Source: G965219965 sp965219965 (GTDB lineage: Bacteria > Pseudomonadota > Alphaproteobacteria > RS24). Taken from it: a stretch of DNA of 64,000 nt. A model generated the notes under the pieces. The model saw only the letters and a list, made by a program, of their open reading frames with translations. It was not told the origin of the DNA and did no database searches. This document shows positions 10,623-18,329 of this stretch, one piece after another (position 1 is the stretch's first letter; every line of letters starts with the position of its first letter). The stretch lies in NCBI GenBank assembly GCA_965219965.1, contig OZ244796.1, positions 1,116,001 to 1,180,000 of the forward strand. Direction: 5' to 3'. A program made the position numbers and the translations under genes.

Positions 10623-11282
10623 CTATGACTTATCACTATCGGTACGCTTTTTAAGTACAGGAATTACGCGGCCTTTGATTTCGACAGGCACTGGTTGTGG
10701 TGATGATGCTTCCATATCATGATAGATAGCGAGTATCTCACTAATTGGTCTTAACACTTTCCATGTAGATAAATCGCTGGAAGGCACACCGATTCCAACG
10801 AAAGCGGGGACAGACGGATCTCTATACCCATGTTTAGGGGCCGATACCACCAACATTGCACAAAGCCTGTCATCTCGCGGTTCGGGAACATCTTTTAGTA
10901 AATCAAACTGCAAAGGTGAAAGCCATTCATTGAATGCGGCATGCTCTTTTCTAAACTTCGTTGGCCGCGGTGTCCCACAATGACTCTGTATATTACCGCG
11001 CAATACAAACAGGCCATCTTTACCAGCCCAGCTAAATACCCCACCCTTCGGATTTGTATCCCAAGCATGCACCTCTAGGCCATGTGATGTGGCGACACGC
11101 CGGAAACCGCTTTCACAGAAAGCGTGTCGGTTCTGAGCAATCATCGCTTTCCGCTCTGGAACCTCATATTGTTCATTGGCGACTTTTACAGCCTGCCCAA
11201 AAGATGCAACAATCCCTTCTTCTAATGAGCGGAAGAAATCTGCAGATAGGGTGTCTACTATACGTCTAAGCGGTTTATTCAT
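10623..11282 (-). CDS. Unknown protein paired with the HTH-ImmA/IrrE peptidase
   Basis: A 219-residue soluble protein with no signal peptide or membrane segment and no family that I recognise. It carries a basic C-terminus ending K-K-R-T-D-S-D-K-S and a few scattered Cys and His residues. It is transcribed first and is followed after eight bases by the HTH-peptidase gene, so the two probably act together. The peptidase could be an antitoxin or processing factor for this protein, but nothing in the sequence proves that. Base composition resembles the peptidase gene and differs from the GC-richer neighbours. Confidence 0.75.
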   Translation of the reverse strand: MNKPLRRIVDTLSADFFRSLEEGIVASFGQAVKVANEQYEVPERKAMIAQNRHAFCESGFRRVATSHGLEVHAWDTNPKGGVFSWAGKDGLFVLRGNIQSHCGTPRPTKFRKEHAAFNEWLSPLQFDLLKDVPEPRDDRLCAMLVVSAPKHGYRDPSVPAFVGIGVPSSDLSTWKVLRPISEILAIYHDMEASSPQPVPVEIKGRVIPVLKKRTDSDKS

Positions 11283-11439
11283 AGGTTACACTCAATGTTA
11301 GTTACTGTTATGGGGAAAATATGCTGATTTTTTTGCGTTATCAAGTGTTTTCTGTGTTTTTTTTGCTCTAAATTATGCTGTTTTTACCCTTTAATCTAGG
11401 CTCAGAGCATGACTTAGATTGATTTTCCATCTTTCTTGC

Positions 11440-11508
11440 GCTCCCCCGAACAGGCAAGCGACTCTATGCGGTTGCCTGAGCTAAAGGCGCTTGCCTGTTC
11501 GGGGGAGC
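11440..11508. repeat. Long palindromic element, copy 1
   Basis: A perfect 21-bp inverted repeat (11440-11460 with 11488-11508, arms starting GCTCCCCCGAAC) encloses a 27-base loop. It lies in the 348-base gap between the unknown gene (start 11282) and the lipoprotein gene at 11631, where I see no other gene. A related element in opposite orientation sits at about 12707-12760. No T-run follows, so it is not a standard terminator; a REP- or MITE-like dispersed palindrome is more likely. Confidence 0.8.
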
Positions 11509-11630
11509 GTGAGGGGTAGGGTGAGAGGCAAATCCTGTATCTCGCCACCACCGCGCAAAACCATCCCTTGCCACCAAATTGGGAAAATCGTATGCTCAAA
11601 AAATGTGATTAAAAACAAAAGGGACGTATC

Positions 11631-12314
11631 ATGCGCAATAAATGGCTGAGTTTTGTGCTGTTGTCAGCTTTGATGATGGCTGGCTGTGTAAGAGTGGGGG
11701 TATCTGTATCTAGTTTTAGCAATATCCCTCCGACTAACAATAGGGCAACATTTTATATCTTTGCTGATGAGACTCAGGACGGTTCTTTAGAGTTTTATCA
11801 ATATGCCGAATCTGTTGCAAAACGCCTAGCGCAAGGTGGTTGGCAACGCGTTCCATCGCCAGAGGCGGCAAGCTATATTGTTGTGATGAATTACGGCGTA
11901 AGCGGTAGTTCAGAATCTATATCTTCTGCACCTGTTTATGGGTGGTCTGGTGGTGGAACTACGACTTATAGCGGGTCATCATATGGCTCAGGTGGTTATA
12001 GTAGTCATAGCGGCACAGCCCACACAATGGGAACCTTTGGGGTTGTTGGGTCTTCTACATCCAGCACAACACAATATCATCGGTATTTTAATTTGCAGGC
12101 AATAGATAAGGAAACACTTAAACCTGTATTTGAAACTAAGGCGTCCAGTAGCGGCTCTTCTGGCACTTTTGGGCAGGTGGCCGAATGTATCTTTGATTTA
12201 GCATTGAAAGATTTTCCAGCCCCGCAAAGAGGTCTCAAGCGGCTAACAATGAGCCAATGTGGAAAAGCCGCTGAATCTAATTCAGATAAAACACCTCAAA
12301 AGCCCAAAGGATAA
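11631..12314 (+). CDS. Gly/Ser-rich lipoprotein, possibly DUF4136-like
   Basis: A 227-residue protein with a signal peptide and lipobox (M-M-A-G-C, Cys19), hence a periplasm-facing lipoprotein. The N-terminal half, with F-Y-I-F-A-D-E and Y-A-E-S-V-A-K-R-L-A then G-W, resembles the DUF4136 lipoprotein family, in which a region like this is followed by a second core. Here a low-complexity Gly/Ser/Thr/Tyr stretch (about residues 95-150) separates the two parts. The C-terminus is hydrophilic. The function is unknown. It sits alone between the two palindromic elements. Confidence 0.75.
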   Translation: MRNKWLSFVLLSALMMAGCVRVGVSVSSFSNIPPTNNRATFYIFADETQDGSLEFYQYAESVAKRLAQGGWQRVPSPEAASYIVVMNYGVSGSSESISSAPVYGWSGGGTTTYSGSSYGSGGYSSHSGTAHTMGTFGVVGSSTSSTTQYHRYFNLQAIDKETLKPVFETKASSSGSSGTFGQVAECIFDLALKDFPAPQRGLKRLTMSQCGKAAESNSDKTPQKPKG

Positions 12315-12353
12315 AATGCGGAGTGAGAATAGTTCACCACACCGCCCCACCCA

Positions 12354-12638
12354 TCATCTGTCTTTATTATATTTCTCATAGAGTTTGGCGAAGCGCAGGG
12401 TTCGGCGGGTGCTGTGGATGACGGCTTCCATAAAACCTTCAACCGCACTATCAAAATCGCCTTTATGAGTCTTGGAAAGACCACGATTAGTGTAAGCTTC
12501 AAAAAAGTCACCCTTGCGCTCAATAGCTTGCGTAAAATCCGCTATTGCGCCGTCAAAATCTTCGAGCGCAAGGCGGGCTACGCCACGCGCAAAAAATTCC
12601 TTGGCCGTTTGCGGTTTTGTTTTATCATCTTCGTCCAT
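12354..12638 (-). CDS. Small TPR protein
   Basis: A 94-residue soluble protein with about two tetratricopeptide units (residues about 12-75). They include A-L-E-D-F-D-G-A-I-A-D-F-T-Q-A-I and A-Y-T-N-R-G, the typical pattern of paired helices used for protein binding. There is no signal peptide. It is short for a TPR protein and may be a truncated relative. The next minus-strand gene upstream codes for a Sel1-repeat protein, which has a similar fold, so both could come from one accessory set. Confidence 0.75.
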   Translation of the reverse strand: MDEDDKTKPQTAKEFFARGVARLALEDFDGAIADFTQAIERKGDFFEAYTNRGLSKTHKGDFDSAVEGFMEAVIHSTRRTLRFAKLYEKYNKDR

Positions 12639-12706
12639 AATGTTCTGCTATAAGCTGTCTGCTTCATTATGGCAAGTTGGCCGCGTGGGCGGGGGCGTGG
12701 CGTTGG

Positions 12707-12760
12707 CGCAAGCGTCTTTAGCACGGCAGGCTTATAGAGCCGCTTGCCTGTCTTGGGGGT
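12707..12760. repeat. Palindromic element, copy 2 (diverged, inverted relative to copy 1)
   Basis: GCAAGCG at 12708-12714 faces CGCTTGCC at 12741-12748. The loop between them begins CTTTAGC and ends ATAGAG, which matches the reverse complement of the loop of copy 1 at 11461-11487. The right flank TGCCTGTCTTGGGGG resembles the outer arm of copy 1. This indicates a dispersed element rather than chance pairing, though the outer arms are no longer perfect. Confidence 0.55.
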
Positions 12761-12773
12761 GGAAAAAGGGGGA

Positions 12774-13223
12774 CTAGCAGTCTTTGAACTCACTGGCTTG
12801 GCACTGTGCCGCCATTTCTTGCGCTTGGGCAATTTGGTCTGCGGTGATTTTTTCGGCGACCAAATCTCTATTGTTTGCCGCCCTTATATCCCCACTCGCC
12901 GCCGCCAAATCAAACCACATATAAGCGCGACGATAATCCTGCGCCACGCCCTCACCATCGTAATACATAGAGCCAAGACCAAATTGCGCCCAAACATCTC
13001 CCTGCACGGCGGATTTGCGTACCCATTCCGCCGCTTTGGCTTTATCCTCTGCCACACCCTCGCCGAAATAATACATGCGCCCAAGCTTATATTGCGAATA
13101 CGCATCGCCTTGTTTGGCGCGCTCCATTATTTTTTCATTATCTTGTGAAAAAACGACCCATAGCACGGTCATAGAGATAATCAGCACCGCGCCTATGATT
13201 AAGTTTTTTTTCTTTTTGCTCAT
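12774..13223 (-). CDS. Sel1-repeat protein with N-terminal membrane anchor
   Basis: A 149-residue protein with a Lys-rich N-terminus and one transmembrane segment (about residues 8-25). Two to three Sel1-like repeats follow at about residues 33-115, with motifs Y-K-L-G-R-M-Y-Y-F-G-E-G-V and F-G-L-G-S-M-Y-Y-D-G-E-G-V. Sel1 repeats are helical pairs for protein interaction. The anchor places them in the periplasm. The C-terminus has two Cys. Its role is unknown. Confidence 0.85.
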   Translation of the reverse strand: MSKKKKNLIIGAVLIISMTVLWVVFSQDNEKIMERAKQGDAYSQYKLGRMYYFGEGVAEDKAKAAEWVRKSAVQGDVWAQFGLGSMYYDGEGVAQDYRRAYMWFDLAAASGDIRAANNRDLVAEKITADQIAQAQEMAAQCQASEFKDC

Positions 13224-13359
13224 TATACGTGTCTCCCATTTATTTTTGTAACTCTATCAGTCGTCCTTTGTCTGTCAAACAATATGTTATTTATACTCGC
13301 GCCCTCTCTGAGTTTTTTTATCACATTCCTGACAAATTCCTTGAAAGCATAAAGCGGGG

Positions 13360-13436
13360 TGGCGCACCGGGGAAGATTCGAACTCCCGACCCCCAGATTC
13401 GTAGTCTGGTGCTCTATCCAGCTGAGCTACCGGTGC
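13360..13436 (-). tRNA. tRNA-Arg (ACG)
   Basis: A 77-base cloverleaf on the minus strand. The acceptor GCACCGG pairs with CCGGTGC, the anticodon stem CCAGA/TCTGG encloses loop CTACGAA with anticodon ACG, the T-arm contains TTCGAAT, and CCA is encoded at 13360-13362. It marks the right border of the accessory stretch that starts after tRNA-Ala. Confidence 0.97.
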
Positions 13437-13606
13437 CATGGTATCGGGTTGTGCATGATTTACCGATTTCCTGCCAGATTGGCAAGGCGTTTTCGCCCCG
13501 CCCCCGCACACTCATCGCCGCCCATCACCCCGCGCCCGCTGCGCCTGCGCCAGCAAGGCGCAAAGCGGCGGCTTGTCTTGCGGTGAAAATATGTTTTAGT
13601 AGCCTT

Positions 13607-15316
13607 ATGACCCGCCTTATAAAATCCGCACCGTTTTACGCGCTTTGCGTGCTGTTGCTCGCCGCCCCGCCCCCCGCCAAAGCAAACGCCAATAATAATG
13701 ACATGGTCGCCGCCGCCCATCCGCTTGCCGCCCAAGCGGGGCGCACCATATTAGCGCAAGGCGGCACCGCCATAGATGCGGCCATTGCCATACAGGCGGT
13801 TTTGGGTTTGGTGGAACCGCAATCATCTGGCTTTGCGGGCGGTGGCTTTTTGCTTCATTACGCCGCCGACACGCACACGCTCACCAGTTGGGACGGGCGC
13901 GAAACCGCCCCCGCCGCCATGCGCCCCGACGCGCTCGCCCCTTTCGCCACCCCCACCAAAACAAAGGAAAATTTTTACCGTGCCGTCACCAGTGGTTTGG
14001 CCACGGGCGTGCCGGGTCTGCCGGCCATGCTCGCCCAAGCGCATCAAAAATATGGGCGGCTGGATTGGACGCAACTTTTCGCCCCCGCCACGCGCCTTGC
14101 CGAGCAGGGTTTTGCCGTCACCCCGCGCCTGCATTATCTGATTGCCCATGACCCCGTGCTGGCCGAAGATGCCGATGCCCGCGCTTATTTTTTCACGCCC
14201 GAAAAAAAGCCGCACCCTGTCGGCCATATTTTGAAAAACCCTGCCTATGCCGAAACCTTGCGCCGTCTCGCCCGTCATGGCGCGGCGGATTTTTACACCG
14301 CCACCCCGCACAGCACGGGTAGCAAAATTCTTGCCCGCCTCGCCACCACCGCCAGCGTGATGACACCGCAAGACCTCGCCGCTTATCGCCCCAAGCAACG
14401 GCCTGCGCTTTGCGCCCCCTATCGCGCTTATAAAATTTGCAGCATGGGTCCACCTTCATCGGGCGGTGTTGCACTGTTGCAAATACTAGGGCTTTTGTCG
14501 CACTTCAACATGCACCCCCACGCCCCCAACAGCACGACCACCATTCACCTGATAAGCGAAGCGGCGCGTTTGGCTTTTGCCGACCGCGCCCGCTATCTCG
14601 CCGATGCGGATTTCACCCCCGTGCCAGTGGCGGGCTTGCTCGCGCCTGATTATCTCGCCCGCCGTGCCGCGCTCATACGCCCCGACAAACGCCTGCGCCG
14701 CGTCCGCGCTGGCCAGCCGCAAGGGGCGCAACCCCGCGCCGATAATCTTGCCCCGCCCAGCATTTCCACCACGCATTTTGTCGTGCGCGACCGCTATGGC
14801 AATGGCGTGTCCATGACCAGCTCGGTGGAATCGGCCTTTGGCGCACGGCAAATGGCGGGCGGCATGATGCTTAATAATCAGCTTACGGATTTTTCTTTCC
14901 TGCCCACCCAAAATAACCGCCCGATTGCTAATGCGGTGGCGGGTGGCAAACGCCCGCGCTCTTCCATGACGCCGGTAATGATTTTCAACCCGCACGGCCA
15001 GCTTGTTGGCCTGCTTGGCTCGCCCGGCGGGCCGCGCATTATTGGCTATGTCGCCCAAACCATCAGCGCACTCATTGACGCGCAAATGGATATGCAAGCG
15101 GCGATGGACTTGCCCCATCACATTGCTTATCGCGGCTATATTGAATTGGAAAGCGGCACAGATTGGCACCAGCAAAAAGCCGCTTTAGAAAAATTGGGGC
15201 ATAAAATTATTTTGCGCCGACAGCCAAGCGGCTTGCACGGGCTGTGGCTTAAAAATGGCACATGGCAGGGCGGTGCCGATAGCCGCCGCGAAGGCGTGGT
15301 GTTGATAACGCCTTAA
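13607..15316 (+). CDS. ggt: Gamma-glutamyltransferase
   Basis: This 569-residue periplasmic enzyme hydrolyses or transfers the gamma-glutamyl group of glutathione. The signal peptide ends in A-K-A near residue 27. The protein has the N-terminal heavy-subunit start (A-G-R-T-I-L-A-Q-G-G-T-A-I-D-A-A) and the autocleavage/catalytic threonine in S-T-T-H-F-V-V at about residues 385-390. Downstream are the conserved S-M-T-S-S-V-E and G-S-P-G-G motifs. The open frame extends back to 13229 through the tRNA-Arg gene, but only the ATG at 13607 gives a proper signal peptide. It is monocistronic as far as can be seen; a convergent kinase gene follows after 16 bases. Confidence 0.95.
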   Translation: MTRLIKSAPFYALCVLLLAAPPPAKANANNNDMVAAAHPLAAQAGRTILAQGGTAIDAAIAIQAVLGLVEPQSSGFAGGGFLLHYAADTHTLTSWDGRETAPAAMRPDALAPFATPTKTKENFYRAVTSGLATGVPGLPAMLAQAHQKYGRLDWTQLFAPATRLAEQGFAVTPRLHYLIAHDPVLAEDADARAYFFTPEKKPHPVGHILKNPAYAETLRRLARHGAADFYTATPHSTGSKILARLATTASVMTPQDLAAYRPKQRPALCAPYRAYKICSMGPPSSGGVALLQILGLLSHFNMHPHAPNSTTTIHLISEAARLAFADRARYLADADFTPVPVAGLLAPDYLARRAALIRPDKRLRRVRAGQPQGAQPRADNLAPPSISTTHFVVRDRYGNGVSMTSSVESAFGARQMAGGMMLNNQLTDFSFLPTQNNRPIANAVAGGKRPRSSMTPVMIFNPHGQLVGLLGSPGGPRIIGYVAQTISALIDAQMDMQAAMDLPHHIAYRGYIELESGTDWHQQKAALEKLGHKIILRRQPSGLHGLWLKNGTWQGGADSRREGVVLITP

Positions 15317-15332
15317 ATCGCGCCCCTTAAAA

Positions 15333-16763
15333 CTACGCCGCCTCGCCTTGCACATCATTGCGGGCGGGATTGGTGCTATCGGGCAGGCTATCGGGTACAA
15401 AAAGCTGAAAACATGAACCCCCCGCGCCCGTATGCAAAAGCTCCAGCGAACCGCCATGCCAACGCGCCAGCTCCTCAGCAATGGCCATGCCCAGCCCTGT
15501 GCCGCCCGGCTTGAGACTGCCCTGATAGGGAATGAAAAGTTTTTTCACTGTTTCCTCATCCATGCCCGGGCCATTATCTTCAATTTGCACAAAAGTCCCC
15601 GCGCCAGAAGGCAGCGAGCGAATAACCACCCTGCCCGCTTGGCCAGACGCATGAATGGCCTGAATCGCATTGAGTACAACATTATAAACAATGCGGAAAA
15701 TCAGTGTGCGCTCGCAATCTATAAAATGGCGCGGATTGCATTGATTCACCAGCTGCACTTTTTTCTTCGCATCATGCAGTTGCACCAGCGTCAAAGCCTC
15801 TTCCACCAGCGAGCTTACCTGTTGCACACGGCGGTCAAGATTTTTGCGCGTGGTGGAAGAATAATGTTTTGTCCAATCGCACAGCGTCACCGCCTTTTCA
15901 ATACTATCAATCATCAGGCTGCCCATTTTGCGGTCGCGCTCACTATCAGATGCCGAAAGCCGTTCAGCATAAAGTTGCAAGCTCGCTAGCATATTACGCA
16001 AATCATGTGCCAGCCTTGTCGCGCCCGTGCCAATAGAAGCAAGGCGTGCCTGCTCTCTAATATGGGTGGCCAGCCTTTCCGCCATGCCGCCCTTGCCCGT
16101 ATTCACCCCGTCCAAACCCGACAGCGTGACAAGCTGGCGCAGTGAATCGACAAATTCGCGCCCCAGCACAAAGCGCAGACTGAAAATACTAAAAAGCGCG
16201 AATAAAATCGTCGCCGTCATAATACGCAAAATACTATCTTTCAGCCGCACAGCGACAATGCTTTCATCCATAACGGCGTGAATCACTTCGCCCGTTTCGG
16301 GCAGGGTTTTTTTAATAATAATATTATCCATTTCATGCGGGCGTAAAAAATAAACCACATCCCAATAGCTATGGAGAAAATTTCTTTTATCCATATTGAT
16401 GATACGCACATTTTTGAGATTTTTATTATCCTCTACAAACCAGAGATAATTTTTTTTCGCACTCGCGCTCGTGCTATAAACCACGCCGCGCAGACGGTGG
16501 TAATTATATAAATCCAGCTTTTCCTGCTCGGTAAAATTATGGTCGGCGGTGAAGAAAGTTTTATTTAACGCCGCCCGCTTAACCAAAAGCGTCATGGTTT
16601 GGTCAAGGGCAAGGCCTAAATAAATGGGAACAAAAATCGCCTGTATGAGGAAAAAAGGCAACACCATGCCGACCACAAGACGGCGTATCATTTTGGGAAA
16701 AGAGCCGCGCCAAAACGCCTGAAACGGCTGATAAACTGAAACTTTACAACGCATAAAACCCAC
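15333..16763 (-). CDS. Sensor histidine kinase, membrane bound
   Basis: A 476-residue protein with transmembrane segments at about residues 28-51 and 178-199 around a periplasmic sensor region of about 125 residues. The dimerisation/phosphoacceptor helix has R-L-A-H-D-L-R-N-M-L (His253). The ATPase domain has N-V-V-L-N-A-I, D-N-G-P-G-M and G-T-G-L-G-M-A. It should autophosphorylate and pass phosphate to a response regulator. No response regulator gene is adjacent, so this is an orphan kinase. An internal start at residue 4 (M-R-C-K) is possible. Confidence 0.9.
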   Translation of the reverse strand: MGFMRCKVSVYQPFQAFWRGSFPKMIRRLVVGMVLPFFLIQAIFVPIYLGLALDQTMTLLVKRAALNKTFFTADHNFTEQEKLDLYNYHRLRGVVYSTSASAKKNYLWFVEDNKNLKNVRIINMDKRNFLHSYWDVVYFLRPHEMDNIIIKKTLPETGEVIHAVMDESIVAVRLKDSILRIMTATILFALFSIFSLRFVLGREFVDSLRQLVTLSGLDGVNTGKGGMAERLATHIREQARLASIGTGATRLAHDLRNMLASLQLYAERLSASDSERDRKMGSLMIDSIEKAVTLCDWTKHYSSTTRKNLDRRVQQVSSLVEEALTLVQLHDAKKKVQLVNQCNPRHFIDCERTLIFRIVYNVVLNAIQAIHASGQAGRVVIRSLPSGAGTFVQIEDNGPGMDEETVKKLFIPYQGSLKPGGTGLGMAIAEELARWHGGSLELLHTGAGGSCFQLFVPDSLPDSTNPARNDVQGEAA

Positions 16764-16845
16764 CTAACAAAACAAACTATACCATATCTAAAACACTCAA
16801 TTCATTAAAAAATCGTATAAAGCCGCCGCTATCACTGGTCTGGTG

Positions 16846-17574
16846 TCACTTGTCCATCACACAATGCCAAACATACCGCCCCCCAATGGGCGCGAGGCTT
16901 AGCACGCCCAGCCCCGCAAGGGGCAACCATATTGCGGGGTTAAAAATAATGCCCATATCGGGCAGGCCGCCTTGGGCTAAAACCAGCCCCATGCCATTGC
17001 CCAAAGCCGCATAAACAAACGCGCCCGGCGCGATGCCAATAATGGTGGTTAACGCAAACACCCAAAACCCCGCCCCGACCAACGCGCTGGCAATGTTCAC
17101 CACGAAAAACGGAAACAGTGGCACAAAGCGCACGAACAGCAAATAAGACGCGGCGTGGCGGGCAAAGCCTTGCTCAAATTGTTTCAAATGCCCGTCCGTT
17201 CGCGCCTTTAAGCTGTCGCCTATCGCGGTTTTGGTCGCTAGAAAAATCACACACGCACCCGCGCTCGCGCCCACAAGCGTTAACGCCCAGCCTAGCCCCA
17301 CTCCGAAAATCAACCCACCACTCAACGTCATAATGGTGGCCAAAGGCAAAGACAGCGCAACAATGACAATATAAAGAGTGACAAAAATCCCTGCCGCCAG
17401 CACGGGGGCGGAAGCGGCAAAATGTTTCAGCTCTGCCTCATGCGCGGCCAACTGTGTGAGGCTAATATGGCTATCCAAATCCAGCCCCAACACCACCAAC
17501 GCGGCGGCGGCCAGCCCGATAATGGGGGCAAAGCGGCGTGCGCCTTTATCCATAACTAATTTCTCTTTGCTCAT
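16846..17574 (-). CDS. TVP38/TMEM64 family (VTT domain) membrane protein
   Basis: This 242-residue inner-membrane protein has about five to six hydrophobic segments. The VTT/SNARE-associated core (about residues 70-195) contains L-P-L-A-T-I-M-T-L-S-G-G-L-I-F-G and F-V-R-F-V-P-L-F-P-F-F-V-V-N. Relatives of the DedA/TVP38 group act in lipid scrambling or membrane homeostasis; the substrate here is not known. It is divergent from rpmH and stands alone. A start eight codons later (M-D-K-G) is possible. Confidence 0.88.
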   Translation of the reverse strand: MSKEKLVMDKGARRFAPIIGLAAAALVVLGLDLDSHISLTQLAAHEAELKHFAASAPVLAAGIFVTLYIVIVALSLPLATIMTLSGGLIFGVGLGWALTLVGASAGACVIFLATKTAIGDSLKARTDGHLKQFEQGFARHAASYLLFVRFVPLFPFFVVNIASALVGAGFWVFALTTIIGIAPGAFVYAALGNGMGLVLAQGGLPDMGIIFNPAIWLPLAGLGVLSLAPIGGRYVWHCVMDK

Positions 17575-17776
17575 AATCGCCCCTACGCTGTGCTGACGCG
17601 CCCATCATCGGCGCAAGCGGGGTGCATGTCCAGCCCTTAACGCCGCCCTCGCTTTATTGTGAAGGGCTGTGAATTTGCGTGAACCCCCATTTTACCCCCC
17701 CCATTTTACCCTCATTGAGCATTGACTTACCCGCCATTTTTGGCTAGACCCACCGACAGAATGAAGGAGACTTGCT

Positions 17777-17911
17777 GTGAAACGCACATTTCAACCCTCT
17801 AATCTTGTCCGCAAACGTCGGCACGGCTTTCGCGCCCGCATGGCGACTAAAAATGGCCGTTTGGTGCTGCGCCGCCGCCGTGCGAAGGGGCGCAAAACCC
17901 TGTCTGCCTAA
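17777..17911 (+). CDS. rpmH: 50S ribosomal protein L34
   Basis: This 44-residue basic protein of the large ribosomal subunit reads M-K-R-T-F-Q-P-S-N-L-V-R-K-R-R-H-G-F-R and ends K-T-L-S-A, a near-perfect L34. It starts with GTG, with AAGGAGA eight bases before. It is the first gene of the rpmH-rnpA-yidC-engB-argB cluster and is followed by rnpA after 19 bases. Confidence 0.97.
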   Translation: MKRTFQPSNLVRKRRHGFRARMATKNGRLVLRRRRAKGRKTLSA

Positions 17912-17930
17912 ATTTGGGCAACCCATTAAC

Positions 17931-18329
17931 ATGACCAAACTTGCCAGACTCCGCGCCAGACGCGATTTTCTGGCCGCCGCAAAGGGGCATAAATATGTCC
18001 GCATCGGCCTTGTGTTACAAGCCATCCGCCGCCCCGATAATGCCGAAAACCCGCAAATGCGCTATGGGCTAACCGCCAGCAAAAAAGTTGGCCATGCGGT
18101 TGCCCGCAATCGCGCCCGCCGCCGTTTGCGGGCTTTGGCCAAAACCCATATCCCCGAATATGGCCAAGCGGGTTTTGATTATGTATTGATTGCGCGGGCA
18201 GCCACTTTAGACCGCCCCGCCGAGGCTTTGGCAAAAGACCTTGAAACCGCTCTCAAGGGCGTTCATAGTGCGCCCCAATCGGAGCGCGAACCAAAAGGCA
18301 AAAGGGAGCAGAAGCGTGGGCGACAATAA
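17931..18329 (+). CDS. rnpA: Ribonuclease P protein component
   Basis: The 132-residue basic protein partner of RNase P RNA processes tRNA 5' ends. The family signature R-N-R-A-R-R-R-L-R-A-L lies at about residues 60-70, and the N-terminal R-A-R-R-D-F-L-A-A-A start is typical. The ATG at 17931 was chosen over a longer upstream frame that overlaps rpmH. The C-terminus is long and charged and overlaps the yidC start by 14 bases. The yidD gene that often sits between rnpA and yidC is absent. Confidence 0.95.
   Translation: MTKLARLRARRDFLAAAKGHKYVRIGLVLQAIRRPDNAENPQMRYGLTASKKVGHAVARNRARRRLRALAKTHIPEYGQAGFDYVLIARAATLDRPAEALAKDLETALKGVHSAPQSEREPKGKREQKRGRQ

Noticed and set aside
9413..13359. A 23S or 5S rRNA gene after tRNA-Ala
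   Set aside because: I looked for conserved 23S segments on both strands and found coding sequence instead; none is present anywhere in the window as far as I can read.
13229..13606. Long N-terminal extension of gamma-glutamyltransferase
   Set aside because: The frame crosses the tRNA-Arg gene and shows no protein character; the signal peptide begins at 13607.
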